NCBI GenBank assembly: GCA_903813345.2
Contig: CAIIXF020000004.1
Span: forward strand, 10,610,196 to 10,674,195
Direction: 5' to 3'
Source of the DNA: Owenia fusiformis
Taxonomy: Eukaryota; Annelida; Polychaeta; Sabellida; Oweniidae
DNA: 64,000 bases
Of this stretch, positions 40,109 through 53,400 are shown piece after piece. Position 1 is the first letter of the stretch. Every line of letters starts with the position of its first letter. The notes beneath the pieces were generated by a model, which had not been told where the DNA came from, searched no databases, and saw nothing but the letters and a program-made list of their open reading frames with translations. The translations under genes were made by a program, and so were the position numbers.

Positions 40109-42330
40109 CAATACACAAATACAGCCTATACATAACTGACACACTAAATTAAAAAATAATTGACTAAGGGAATTAAACTGTTAAAGAGACCTGTTCAAAT
40201 AAATAAGGAAAAAATTAGGATTGATCAGTATGAAATATATTTTATGAGGCTGTAGTGTTTTTAGTACATGCGCTCTTAGACAGGCAAAAGTAAAAGGAAC
40301 AAAACTTAACAGGTTTGTGGTTGGCTATATAATATAATGACGTAATTTTATTATAAATTACATAATGTTATATAACAATACTTTTTGCCGATAGGGCTAA
40401 TAAAGCCTGGTTACACAGAATTCGTATTTTCTTTATTGAAATGTATGATCAACATTACTTTTGAAATAATTTGAATTGTTGAATGTTAACTTACCCAGTG
40501 TCGAGCCTGGTGTTCCCGGTAGTTGAATGATTGGCCTCACGATATCCGGTATACATATATAATATCCATCCCTGACGTAATGGTCCGTGAATTGCTAATT
40601 ACTTTTGAATTTCAGATAAAACATCATTTCATGTCATCATGTAATTAATTTCACATTACAAAATATGTTTAGACATCTCACCCTATGTGACTTCATATTA
40701 TAAGACAAATGCATGATCTTTTGGAAAAAGCAATTTTTATTATTTATTTTATTAGAATCAGTGTAACATATTTACCGGCTATAGTCGCTTCAAGCCCCAA
40801 ATGCTAGTAGTAGGTGCAACATAATGGTTTTTACAATGATTTGTAACGTATTATGAGAAATGTACAAATATATGATAGTGTTTGTAATGGAAAAAATTGT
40901 TTTAATGGGCGCATGGTTAAAATCTCTGCTTTAATAACAGGATCGTTTTTTATATATATATTTTTCATTATTTTTGAATGGGCTAAGTATAAAAAATTCA
41001 GATGAACCCCTCTCGGTTTATGGATATCAATAGGAACCAGCATTGGAAAGCTTATTGAAACTAGTGAGGAATTATTGGTCTACAAAAGTGTTTCGGGTCG
41101 GATTGAACTACAAGTAAAATGTTTCGCATTTTGGCGTTTTTTCTTTTTTATAATATTATATTTATTCATGTTTTTATTTATTCAAATATGACAAAGGTGC
41201 AGTTGACAACCAGGCTCAAATATCACCGCACCGATTCCATAATTATTTCTCGCGGAAGGAATTGACGATCTTTTCGCTTTTTGAATATGTTTTATTCATC
41301 TTTTTGTTATTTCAGACATGGTATTTGTTCGTTTTACAAAGCAGGCAATATTTGTCGTCACCTCTGTTCATCCAGTCATTTTTTTCGAAATGAATCTTGT
41401 CCATGTCGCACTGGATTCATTTGTTCAAATGTGTAAATAATTGTGATTGTACAAGTACATTAGGTAATTAATAGACAATTAATCAAGGAAAACACAATCC
41501 AGTCTCATTACTCAATGGCAATTTGAAAGCATGAGTTCACGCAATCGCGCACTTTACGTATGAATGTTGACCCTTTGAATTGCCTAGTGACTTCGAAACT
41601 TGAATTTGCCACATTATTTATCAGTGTTGACCCGTACATGCTAGATGGCAATAGAATCAATACATTGATGTTTAGCAATGTTAGTACAAGACATCTAATT
41701 GATTACAATACATGCTACATACGTTAAAAAGTTGTTGTAGACCTACATGTAAGTTGAATATTAATATTTTCGAATCTTAGCTGGTCGTATTCAATAAAAC
41801 AAAAATAAATAATGTGTCAAGTTCAAATTATTGCTATTTATTAGGGGCAATACTTCACCAAAATGGCAGTTTAAACCTGCATACGATGTTTTGTTCTCAA
41901 AAGCCTCAAAGGCCAAATATGCAGTGAAAAGTATTGTAATTGTAAAAGCAAATGAAAGCTCATAATATCAATTTGACAGTTGGGGAAAACTATTAATAGT
42001 ACAACGGCTCTGGGTCCAATATTTCACTATATTGCCCTGCGAAGTTACGTTATTAGTATTAATACCACCGTTAATGACCAGGACTGGAACAGCAAGAACA
42101 TCTTACGCACTGAACGATATCTAATTTCCCGGGGAAAATTGCCGGTCATTATTTTCATTATTGACCGGCAATATCCACCGCCGCTAGGACGTCACATATT
42201 TGTCAGGTCGATATAGTGCCTTCCTAAACTAGCACAAAAACCCCTAGAACTGACCTGAGAAGGTGGTAATGATAGTAAATATTGCAACGAGACGGAAAGC
42301 TAGTAGGTGTAAATAAAGGTCAAACAGTCG
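40109..42330. other. No gene recognised
   Basis: AT-rich intergenic sequence. The short ORFs at 40831 and 41980 have no recognisable domain or splice context. Nothing else is supported. Confidence 0.5.
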
Positions 42331-42332
42331 AA

Positions 42333-43300
42333 TTTTTTATTTTTTTTATTTATATAGTATTTTAGTCAGTGGCTCGCTCAACTTGACATTATGGGCCATT
42401 TTTAACAGAAATATAGGAGTTGACGTACATCGGTGTTACATAGTTGAAGGTATACAGCCAAGTGAGGCTCGCACGACTAATAGTATGTTGTTGGTGCTCC
42501 AAAGAATGACTCAGCTGGTAGAAAATGCCATGTCTAGATATTTCAGCAAATGATTTGATGATACATGAATTTTCATCTTTATTACAGAGATGATGACCAA
42601 AAAGTAAAGTGTTAGCCTTATTGTTATTGGCTCGTGTTAGAGAGTTAAATTTTTATCATTGGATATTCACGTGTTATTTTATCGTTAAGCAACTCGAAAT
42701 CATCTACATAGAGGGGGCATCTGAAAAGAAAATGGTTGTGTGTTTCTGATTCCAGTTCGCAAGCGCACATTGGGGAATAAACATTATTTAAATCATGTGA
42801 GTGTAGTTGCGCTTTGAGGACTAGGTCGCATCGAAGTTGGTTCAAGAGTTTTTCCCGATGTCTGGTAAGATTTAATGAAAAACTTGCTATTATAGGAGTC
42901 GGTAGTGATTTTGAGGCCATTTACGTTTAAATGTATAAAGTGTGTTTGATTGTTAGATTTGCAGATGTAGATCATTATTTTATACTTCTGAAAACACATG
43001 ATTTTTTAGTTTCAAGCGGTAACCAGTTCAGGCACTTGAGGACTTTGACTGAGCTAGATCCTGAAATGGTACCGGATATGATAATACCAGCTTTGTACAA
43101 TAGTGAGTCTAGGGATTTTAATTTGTTTATATTTGCGCATCCATAGATTATATCACAAAAAGGTGTGGCCTTATGTAGGTATTGTGGATGTTTAATAGGT
43201 GGATACCATTAATTTTTGATTTTAAGACGTTCAGGGGATTGATTAATTTGTCGAATTTATCATTACTGCACAAAGTAATTTGCAACGTGTAAAAAATGTA
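42333..43300 (-). pseudogene. Decayed LINE, 3' end of the RT ORF
   Basis: Minus-strand fragments in order are: LINPLNVLKSKINGIHLLNI (43170-43260), NKLKSLDSLLYKAGIIISGT then LKCLNWLPLE (43010-43120), and CACELESETHNHFLFRCPLY (42700-42780). These match the tail of jockey/CR1-type LINE ORF2, where LLYKA-x-x-IISG is followed by a C-x-C-x7-H-x4-C zinc-finger-like motif. An A-rich 3' end lies at about 42335-42355 (minus). Frameshifts and stops make it non-functional. Confidence 0.75.
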
Positions 43301-44980
43301 TGTACATTACTAAATCAATTGAAGGCGAGTTGATCCAATTGTGTCAAACACTCCATCCTTGCAATCAAGGCTTTCACCTTTTATTCACAGCAATTTGAAA
43401 AAGCTGCTGGTAAAGATGTACATTACATGGCGTTTATAAAATCTCACTCCTGAAAACAAATTACACCAGATGAAAATTATCTGGCTGATGATGTGTTCTC
43501 CATCACAATTGATGTCTTTTAGGCAGATCATGGGTCATGCAACCAATGTTTTCAACGTTGGCAGTCAATTTGTTGCATATGTTAATGTATAAACAGGAAT
43601 AGGGAAGAAGAAAAATGGTCATATAGTTCAGGTGAAGCCGCCCAACTATTAACTTAAGAAATTAAGTCAAATGTATTTGAATTACTCCCTTGGCCCAAAT
43701 GGCCCTCGTGGCTACTTGTTTACCCCGACTTTTTTAAACCTGGTCAAGCTCCTGCTTCTCAATGACTATTGCAAAAAATGAAAACCAAACGGCTGTGTCC
43801 ACAACTGTACACAACTGCCAATGGGTGTGTAATTTATTATATTGCGACGTATTAAGCATTAGATATCTCTTCTAACCATAGCATTTGAAATTGCCGCTTT
43901 TATACACAATTTACTGCCTTCATTCACTATTCGAAATAGGGATGACCCATGGGTACAAATTATATTAGCCGTCTGAAAATCAAAATAATTATGTCAAGTT
44001 TTATGGAAAAAAACTGGCTATATTTATCGGTGTTGATAACCTCAATAAACAGAGAAAGGAGGGGGAGTTGTTTGCTATGAATCGGGGGAGTTTTTTCATG
44101 CATCTCGCTTATACTTTTCATCCAAAAAACATCAATGTACTTTAAAACATGTTATTGACTGTACGATTGCACCATATAATCCAAAATATATTTCTCATTT
44201 TTAAGGATTATCTCTGGATTAACACCCAGGGATTTTCATTTTTCAAACTTCGGAGGACTGGGAATCATAAATCATATTCGCTTTTGAATAGTGTAACTGC
44301 TGTTAATATAAATATAGCTTTCATGTATGCCAATTGCTTCTCAAATTGTGTAAATGGTACACTTCTTAATCCCTATAATTTTCACTTTGAGATCCCATAG
44401 AAATCCAATAGTACAGGTCCAAGCAGATTTTGAGATAACAGGAAAGTAAACCTTAAATAGACACCTTATTGGGTTGTTTTGGTTTAATTCGCAACCGAAA
44501 AAGGTGTGTTTTAAAGATTTTCTTTAGTATATAACTTCAATACATGGACGTGGATCACTGCAGAGGGTTCAATCAAATAAATCCTTGCATCACCGACAAT
44601 TTCAAAATTCTGACGTGGATATTGATGACGCTTATTTCCCTTTGCCCGAAACTCATCGTAGTCACTTTATATACAAAATATTATTTGAATGAACTTATAA
44701 TTTGAGTGACACTTTTGCAGGCCTGATATTGAAATGTCTTTTTTCTAGACTCACTTGACGCGTTAAATGTTAATTTGTCCATGTGACCCTTTTCATGTAT
44801 ATTCGATATCAGATCCTAGCTGATCTTCAATCTAAGGCCCATTGGTTATATTTCTCAAAGCATGGTCATAAATCCCTGCAAAACATATAAACAAGAATGG
44901 CTGATATGAATATGTGACATTTTTGTAAATGTCACAAAAGTCACGATAGGGTAATAGTCACATTCACTCAGTCACGCCAT
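43301..44980. other. No gene recognised
   Basis: The stretch holds only short ORFs (longest 83 codons at 44149, no domain seen) and no convincing repeat. Confidence 0.5.
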
Positions 44981-44984
44981 TGAT

Positions 44985-45505
44985 CCGACTCCCATTGGTC
45001 CGAATCAAAATCGTCCGAATTTTAATCTCCAAAATCCAATGGTCCAAATTTCATTGACTTTAATGGTTTCGAACCGTTTGGTGTCGGACTAATGGGATTC
45101 GGATCATTGGATTTCGGTCGTTAGAGTTCTAACCAATAGGAATCGAACAATTTGGTTAAAGCCTAATACGATTTAGACAATTGGGATTTGGAAATTGGAT
45201 TTCGGACCATTTGGCATCCAGACCATTTGGATTCCGACATTGGGGTTTTAGAACAACAGAGCAGGAGCAATGGGATTAGGACAAAAATAATCCAGGCTGT
45301 CGGGATTCGAACGATATAGTTTCTGACCAGTGGGATTTAGACCAATGGGATTCAAACCATTGGATTTCAGACCAATGGGTTTTGGACCATTGTGCTTCAG
45401 ACCAATGGAAATCAGTCCATTGGCATTTTGACCATTGGGTTTTGCATCAATGGGATTCGGACGATTGAGTTTCAGATCAATGGGTTCCTGATCATTTGCA
45501 TTCGG
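44985..45505. repeat. Degenerate 14-15-bp tandem array
   Basis: More than thirty variants of accattgggattcgga follow each other. The minus-strand ORF 45248-45571 translates this as NGPKPIGLKSNGLNPIGLNP, a by-product of the period being close to a multiple of three. Related short runs occur at 16446-16492. Confidence 0.8.
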
Positions 45506-45599
45506 ACCACTCATGATGTGTGTATGTATTTCCAAAATTAATCGAACCCTTGACGCATGTCCTTTAGACATACATTATGCAGGACTTCATAAAACAATG

Positions 45600-47780
45600 T
45601 ATTTCGAAAAACAATTTAATCGTTAATATCAATATGCGTTGCCATATCCTAAAATCGGAAGATGTTAAGTTTAATCAAACATTGATATTTCATACTCACT
45701 TTACTTATGTTTAACTTTCATATAATTATGATTAAGTACGGAAATAACATATCTCATGTTAAATCGTTACTGTTAAAATGTCATCAATTTCAATATTTTG
45801 ACTGTAAGCTGTTATCTTTGGTTAATTGAGCAGTATGTATCATTTTAGATAAACTACTAGCTAAAAACTTAATATATTTGTAATTAACAAAAAGTTTCAT
45901 CTTCCAAAAGTAATCCGTCAGAATCCTTTTAAACCTATGAGAATATTATGATACAAGAGTGCATTCCTGGAATACTTTTATTCATTCGATATGAGAGGTT
46001 AAGCACGATAATGATAATTGTGATCGCCTCACTGAACGAATATAGAAGAGATGAGAGATTTTTTTGTTCGTTCATTCGCGATCGTTCATCCGTTCGCCAG
46101 CCTGACCGTTTTTTAGTCCGGCGCGGGCTACGGATTTGATTCAAATTACATACTAGGCTTGTGCTTTATGGATGTAGGACCTCTCCTCGATAACGAATGA
46201 ATTTGATAATTGAAATACTTTTTTCAATTATCTTTTTATTCAAATTTTATAAGCTGATAGCAAGAACATAACCAAAATGTAATGCTGTAAGGCCAGAATA
46301 TAATTATTGGGTTACCATTTTCAGTAATCGATATACAGTTTAACAAAGGCATTTCAATCAACTCCTTGTGTAATAATGAATAATATTGCGGTGCTCTTTC
46401 CACAAGAATTTCTTTTTGTGAAGTTCAATCAATCAAAAATATTTATTTGGCTATTGGAATGCGTGCAAATGTGGAACTAATGTATATTTATACTGTAGCC
46501 TTTATAGTAGTTTACAACAACAACTTCTCGATTTAGCGCCAGAATAACTTGGCACACGCTACCATGGTCAGGTGACCTTAAAAAGAGCGCAAAAATAACA
46601 ACATTTCAGAGGTTGACAGTATTATCTTAATAATTCGTGTTGTATGGGAAATATCACAAGCTTTGTAGTCAAAATAACAAAAGGGATGTTATTTGTACTA
46701 AATACAGGATAATAAGAGATTCTGAAATTGGTTTTAGTACAACTTAAAAACTGATATAATACATATAAAAAACATGTATGCATACTGGTATATGGAAAAT
46801 GGATGAGAGTAAACTACAGGATTAGAAAACAAATAACTACTACATACTTAACATATCGATTGTTATGGAAAATGTTGCAGCGTCCTTGTAACGTCATTGA
46901 TTTCAGTTCAGTTATCATTTGTACTCATGGTGAATAAGTTTAAACATATGAACGCCCGGGAAAGTGTCTGATGTTGCGTCGAAAAGTCGTGAGGAATATA
47001 AAATTTCACTGAAAATACAGTTTTCAAATTGCGACTTGTAAATCTCTGGAAATATTACATTATTATTTAAATGATCTAAAACTGTTAAAAAATTGATTCA
47101 ACCCTGCTTGGACAAACAATTTCCAAAATCAACATGTAGTTATCTCGGTATTTACCCAAACAAATTATGAGTAAAATTAATTTTAATTATATGCAACTAT
47201 CCGCCGGTATATAATTAAACATGTATTTTTCCACTTAAAATTCAAATTTGTCTTTTCAAAAACTCTTCTATTTTCAGGAGTCGTAGAACCTGTCACTATA
47301 TGTGGAGTCATTCATAGCAGTAGTAATACTATTGCCTCTTTCTGATAGATATATAATATTACCTTACCCATGGCAATCTATTTTATAAAACCTAAAAGAT
47401 GAATTCATAATTTTAATTTGCCCTTCAAGAGCTAAATTATGCATTTTGTTCGTTATGTATTTTCTAAACTACCATAAAATATTCTTTGTTGAACTAAGGA
47501 CAAATACAAATCACTTATGTTCGATCTCTCAAGTTCAATAAATAATACGAAGCAGCCTGACCCGGCCGTTGTTTTTGAAAAAGGAAATATGCTAGACAAA
47601 TAGTAATTAAAACTACATTAATTTGTTCACGGTTGTTTTGTATGTTTTCATTTCCTAAATAATATGAACTCGTGTTGTTCTAAACTTTTCTTGTTAACGA
47701 CCTTCGTTTTTATTGGCAAAAACCTTAGTGGTTGAAAATGAGTATTGATATAAACAGGAAATGCATAATGAAATTGCCAT
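45600..47780. other. No gene recognised
   Basis: AT-rich sequence. The paired ORFs at 45935-46144 lie on a CG-richer patch (cgcgatcgttcatccgttcg) but show no family resemblance. Nothing supported. Confidence 0.45.
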
Positions 47781-47783
47781 CTA

Positions 47784-48611
47784 CAGGGTGTCAAAAAACA
47801 ACGACAGCCCGCTCTACAGCAAAAAAACTTTATGTTTTATGGTGTGTCATTCCATTTTAAAGATGATTCAATTCCGGAGTTACCTGGAAAGTCTCACGTG
47901 ATAAAACTCTATATTGGGAAAGCTACATAGTTTTAAAGTTTGCTGCTTCAGTACTTAGTTTGCTACTTTTTATTGGTTAAGGGTCAAATCTTGGAAATGA
48001 TGAATATGTATGAAATAGCCCAGATCTCAACTGCACTGAACATAAAGGGTTCAATTGTTAATTTCAGGGTACAGGAATTTTTGAAACAGATACAAAAAGG
48101 ATATAATTCCTAAAAATGTTGTCATATATGTATATTTATATAGTGGTGTGAGACCTTAATCGATAACTGTGGAGGTATAACATACATGTGTGACATCCGG
48201 TTTAAAGAATATAGAACAATTTAAAGTTGTAACTGCTGTTTTCCCTGCTATTCATTATTGATTATTTACAAAGTAAATAGTTGTTAATAGCGTAGCGACA
48301 TTTTTATTATCTTACTATAACTTATTATTAGCGCATGCGTATTTTCATCCGATTTACACTTGTTAGTCATAGTTGAGTAAAGATTTTTGAAATCATATCC
48401 ATCCAATTACGCTGCTGTTCGGTCAGTAAGTGGTGATTTTAAAAACTACTAAAAAATCAGTTGTAAATCTATGAGATTATATGATACAAAAAAGCTGGAA
48501 TAGCTCAGGTAACTCGAGAATCAAATTGTCCTTAAAATGAGATATGACACACCATGTAACATTAATTACTTTTCCCTGTAGAGGGGGTGCCATTGTTTTT
48601 TTGACACCCAG
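47784..48611. mobile_element. ~830-bp Tc1/mariner-type MITE, TA-flanked
   Basis: The left end is cagggtgtcaaaaaacaacg, and the right end ttgtttttttgacacccag is inverted; TA lies at 47782-47783 and 48612-48613. Subterminal blocks (ctctacagcaaaaa and ttccctgtagag) also match inversely. No transposase ORF. Confidence 0.8.
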
Positions 48612-48719
48612 TATATTCAGAAATTAGGTAGGTGTATTTTGTCGTCTGTGAACGTTTTAGTACTTCAATATTTAATACATGGCAATAGACTCATCACATT
48701 TCCAGTATACTGGTCAGTA

Positions 48720-48830
48720 CAAGGGCCGCTCAAAAAGTTGTCCTTTTATCATGCGAAGGTTATGGCCGTCACCTTCGCATTCAAGATGGCGGAGGAGAAG
48801 TGGCGATTTCGGTCGTTTTAGTTTCAATGG
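48720..48830. repeat. Possible solitary mariner-type end with inner palindrome
   Basis: agggccgctcaaaaagttgt resembles a mariner terminus. It is followed by gcgaaggttatggccgtcac and cttcgc, a small inverted repeat. No partner end was found. Confidence 0.3.
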
Positions 48831-49057
48831 AATTAAAGCATTTCATAGTTGATGCAGTGCCAGGGAAACTATATCTTCAAGTATTCTAGTATGATCAATA
48901 GTTCATATTTTGTGCGTATGCGCCATAATTCAACGATATCTTCCACCGTTTACTTAGAAGTAGCACAAGACAAATAAGTAAAATAAAGTAAAACTAAATG
49001 AAGTAAAAATGATTTTTGGAAATCCTGTCTGTCCAGAGAAAGCTATATGAGATCGTA

Positions 49058-49943
49058 CAGGGTGTTAAAAAAAACGCAACCCAAAGAAATCGCTCTATCT
49101 TGAAAAATACTGGTTCAATTATGTTCATATTTTCAGGAAATAAAGAGGAGACTGTGTATGTATAGATCTTGTAAATAGTTAGTTGTAAAACATGATGCCT
49201 TGGACACCTGCTCAAAAGATAGCTGTACTAGGAAAATAGGAAAAACGCAGTCAGGGGTGACTGCAACCGCAAAAAAATTAAATAACTTCCTAGCCATAGT
49301 ATTTTGGCTCTTCAAATTTGGCACAAATCATCTTCATTCACTGTATGGCAAATCTGTAGAGTGAAATTAAAATCACTTCAGGGACTTTACAGTCATGGTT
49401 GAAATGCCTTCAAATCGCAGTCAAACGCCCTGGTTCAGGGAGACTTAAGAAGGCATTTTGACCATGACTGTAAAGTCCCCCTGGAGCGGTTTTGATGAAA
49501 CTTCACAAATTCATCACACATTGAATGAGAATAATTTGTGCCAAATCTGAAGTGCCAAAACACCATGGTTAGAAAGTAATTTGGTTTTATTGCTGTGGCA
49601 GTCACCTCTGACTGGGTTTTCATATTTTCCTAGTACAATTGCCATTTGAGCAGGTGTCCAAAACATCATGTTTAACAAATAACTGACAACAGGAGCTATA
49701 CATGCACAGTCTCTTCTTTCTTTTCCTGAAAAAAATGTACATAATTGAATTTGTATTTTCCAAGATATAGTGATTTTCCATTCGCGTTTTTCGTGTCCAA
49801 GACATCATGTTTTACAACTAACTAACAACAGAGGCTATACACAAACAGTCTCCTCTTTATTTCCTGAAAATCTGAACATAATTGAAGTAGTATTTTCCAA
49901 GATATAGCGATTTCTTTGGGTTGCGTTTTTTTTGAACACCCTG
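49058..49943. mobile_element. ~890-bp foldback element, TA-flanked
   Basis: The ends cagggtgttaaaaaaaacgc and gcgttttttttgaacaccctg are inverted over more than 120 bp (aagaaatcgctctatcttga; ttcaggaaataaagaggaga). TA flanks at 49056-49057 and 49944-49945. A second diverged copy of the right arm lies at 49610-49790, and the central part (49380-49500) is itself inverted (gggactttacagtcatggtt and aaccatgactgtaaagtccc type). So it is a nested or multi-armed foldback. ORFs in it are repeat reading. Confidence 0.85.
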
Positions 49944-50485
49944 TACTTGTGGCATAGAAGATCATTATAGTGCTTGATTAGCACAGCCATTAATGAAATT
50001 AAACAAATTAACAATGTTTCAATGTCTTTTAAACCTAAGATTAATACTTTGCTGGGTAAAAAGAGAATATCATTTTCACCCAAAATTCACCCAACACCAT
50101 ATATAATGTCTCTCTCGACTGACTATATAAAATCGTGAACTTATTCAGGCATTACTGATACTTATTGTAAAATTATCGGTTCGGATATTATCCTGAAATC
50201 TTGATATTTTGCTGTGTGTTAATGCGTGATGAGTCAATCTATATGTCTATTTTCTTATAACATACATCCTGGAACATAGATCCTGGAACGTCATCCATTA
50301 CATATGAAGTTGATATGTCAAAATATAAATCTCCCTTTTATAAATGTGTGACGATCTATGGTATACTATTGCTACATTTTTTTTTTTTTTTTTTTTTTTT
50401 ATAAAATCAAACTTTATTAATAAACATATTTTACATTACATGCATACAATAAGATAAAATACAATTATAGAAATTTCAAGTTACA

Positions 50486-53400
50486 TTACATCTTTCTGAT
50501 CATTATTTCATTATCAAAAATAGCTTTTACATTACTAGCTGTATTGACCCTTTTTTTAAAATCATGTATAGCTTTTTTAATTACCAATGTTTTAAGTAAA
50601 TCTTCTTTTTTAACCATTGCATTTCCAATTCTTTGATCATTTGTAACATTCACATCATCCCAAATTGATTTAATACAGTCACAATTGATAAAGAAGTGGT
50701 CAATGTCATCTTTTACATGTGCGTTACAAAAGTTACAGATGTCAGAGTTTTCAATGTTACATTTCTTCAAATAAATATTTTGAGGGTAAATACCATGTAA
50801 AATTTTCCATTGAATTACCAAAAGGGTAGTATCGGTTGTACATTCAAAAAATTGAGACCAGACTTTATCGTTTAGAATCTCACCATTAAATTTTATGTCA
50901 CACTTTCTCTCTAAAACAATTTTTGTTCTCACAATTCTTGTGTTTAAAAGATGGCTCTCAATGCCTTTAAAAAATAATTTTTTTGTACAGGGTGTTTCCA
51001 TTTCATATTTGATAAGGAGATCTTGTGTTAAACATGCTTTGAGTGCATTATATTGAAGAATTGTTTGGCCATTTCTCCCTATTTTCTGGACAATGTTATC
51101 ATATGCTAACATTTCCCTATCCTGGACAACATCTGAAATATATGTAATACCCTTTTCAATCCAGTTTTCAAAAAATAATGGAGAATTATTGAGAGTTACA
51201 CTTTCATTGTTCCAAATAATGCTCTCATTTTTAAAATCATTGTGTTTTAACCATACATGTAATACATTTTTATAAAAATTACTCAAGTTATGCAAACCTT
51301 TAATTCTATCAAAATCTATGTTTGAATTAAAAATACTGAGTCCATTACCCATTTTTCCATACATGTACATGGGTAAGCCTCTCCAGTGACCATTGCCTCT
51401 TTCTTGCAACTTTTTAACCCATTGTGTTGTATAAGCTATTTGTAAATCTTTAGCATTTATCATTTTTAACCCTCCATATTTATATTCTTGTACCATTACA
51501 TCCCTTTTCACTTTGTCAGGAATCTTTTTCAATTCATCCTCTTTAAATCTGCCTTTTGCCCAAATAAATTTAAACATCATTGTATTAATTCTATTCAAAA
51601 GTTTGTCAGGTAGAATGAAGGCTTGCATGAGATAGGAAAATTGTGATAAAAGTAAAGATTTCACTATAACAACCTTTCCCATAATTGTTAAGTACCTTCC
51701 AGACCACGATTTCATAATGTTTTCACATTTTACAAATTTTGACTCAAAATTCAAGTCATTATCAATAACATGAGTTGAGGTACTAAATGTTACACCTAAC
51801 AGCTTTATACAGTTATGAGGCATTATTTTCCATTGCACATCTCCATGTTTTTCTCTCCTATTTTTCCATTTTCCTAACCACATTGCCTCTGTTTTCTTTG
51901 TGTTGATTTTAAGGCTTGATAAACCATAAAATGTGTTAAAAATTTCAAGTACATTATTAAAAGACTTAATGTCATGCACAAAAACAGTTGTGTCATCTGC
52001 ATATTGTAAAACTTTGGTTTCATCATGATTTCCAGGGGCTTTGATACCTTTAACCTCACTGGATTGTCTTAGTTTACAAGATAAAAGCTCACATGCTATT
52101 AGGTAAATCATCGGAGATAAGGGGCAGCCCTGCCGAATGCCACGCCCTAATTTGATGTCACCTATAAGCCAGCCATTGTTAAAAATATGATTATGTCCAT
52201 TTGTATTAATGACCTCAATCCATTTTATAAATTGGGGACCAAATCCAAAATATTCTAAAGAGTATAACATGAACTCCTTTGAGATTGAATCAAAACATTT
52301 TTCGTAATCAATTGCAAGCATAATGCCCTGTAGGTTATTTGAATCTATATATACCATTAAATCATCAATACCTCTTAAAATAGTAGCTGCACTACGTTTC
52401 TTTATAAATCCTGACTGGTCTTCATGTACTATTTCAGAAATGACCAATCTCAATCTGTTAGCTAACACTTTGGCCAGTATTTTGTAATCTACATTTGTTA
52501 ATGTTAAAGGGCGCCAGTTTTTAAGGTCATCCCTAGGTAAATCTTTTTTTGGAATTAAAACCATCAATCCAGTTTTTTGAGAACATGATAATTCACCTTT
52601 TAGAAAACCCTCATTCAGTGAATCTACGACTAAATTGCCAATCTTATTAAAAAATACCTTATAGAAAGCAGCTGTAATACCATCCAGTCCAGGGCTGGCT
52701 TCATTTTTCATATTTTTCAATGCTGCTGTACATTCCTGGTGTGTTACAAGACCTTCACAAGTTAATCTATTTTCATCATTAAGTTTCTGAATATTTACAT
52801 CATGTAAAAAATCATCAAGATTTGCTTTCCTAAATACAATTTTCTTTTCATATAATGCATTATAAAACCTGTTTATTTCTTCTACAATCTGGTTCTGGTT
52901 ACTTACATTTTGACCATTAATTTTCAATGAATTTATGTTCTTTTTATTTCCCCTAGCTTTCTCTAATTGCAAGAAGTATTTGGTACTTTTTTCCCCTTGT
53001 TCATACCACTGTACCTTGGACCTTATCTGAGCCCCTTTAGCTTCAACTGTTGACAAAATTTCAAATAACAATTTGCATTCATTAACTCTCTGATTCAAAA
53101 TATTATCATTAGGATTTTTACTTAAAACCTTACATGCTTGATCTAACTTCTGTTTCGCAGTTTTGATTTTACACTTATTTACATGGGCTAGATGTTTACT
53201 ATAACCAATAGAGAAATCTTTAATCTGTGTTTTACAATAATCCCAGAGTATTTGTTTATCTAGATTGTTAACATTAATTAATACCCTGTCAACAATTTGG
53301 TTTATTTCATTTACATAAGTTTGGTCAGTGAGTAAGCTATTGTTTAACTTCCAGTAGGAAGGACCCTTCTCATTTTTATCCCATGTTACAGTAGTAGTAA

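Noticed and set aside
45935-46144. Overlapping sense/antisense ORFs on a CG-richer patch
   Set aside because: No homology recognised and no splice or promoter context; likely chance.
48639-48821. 60-codon plus-strand ORF
   Set aside because: It runs across a MITE border and a mariner-like end; no domain.
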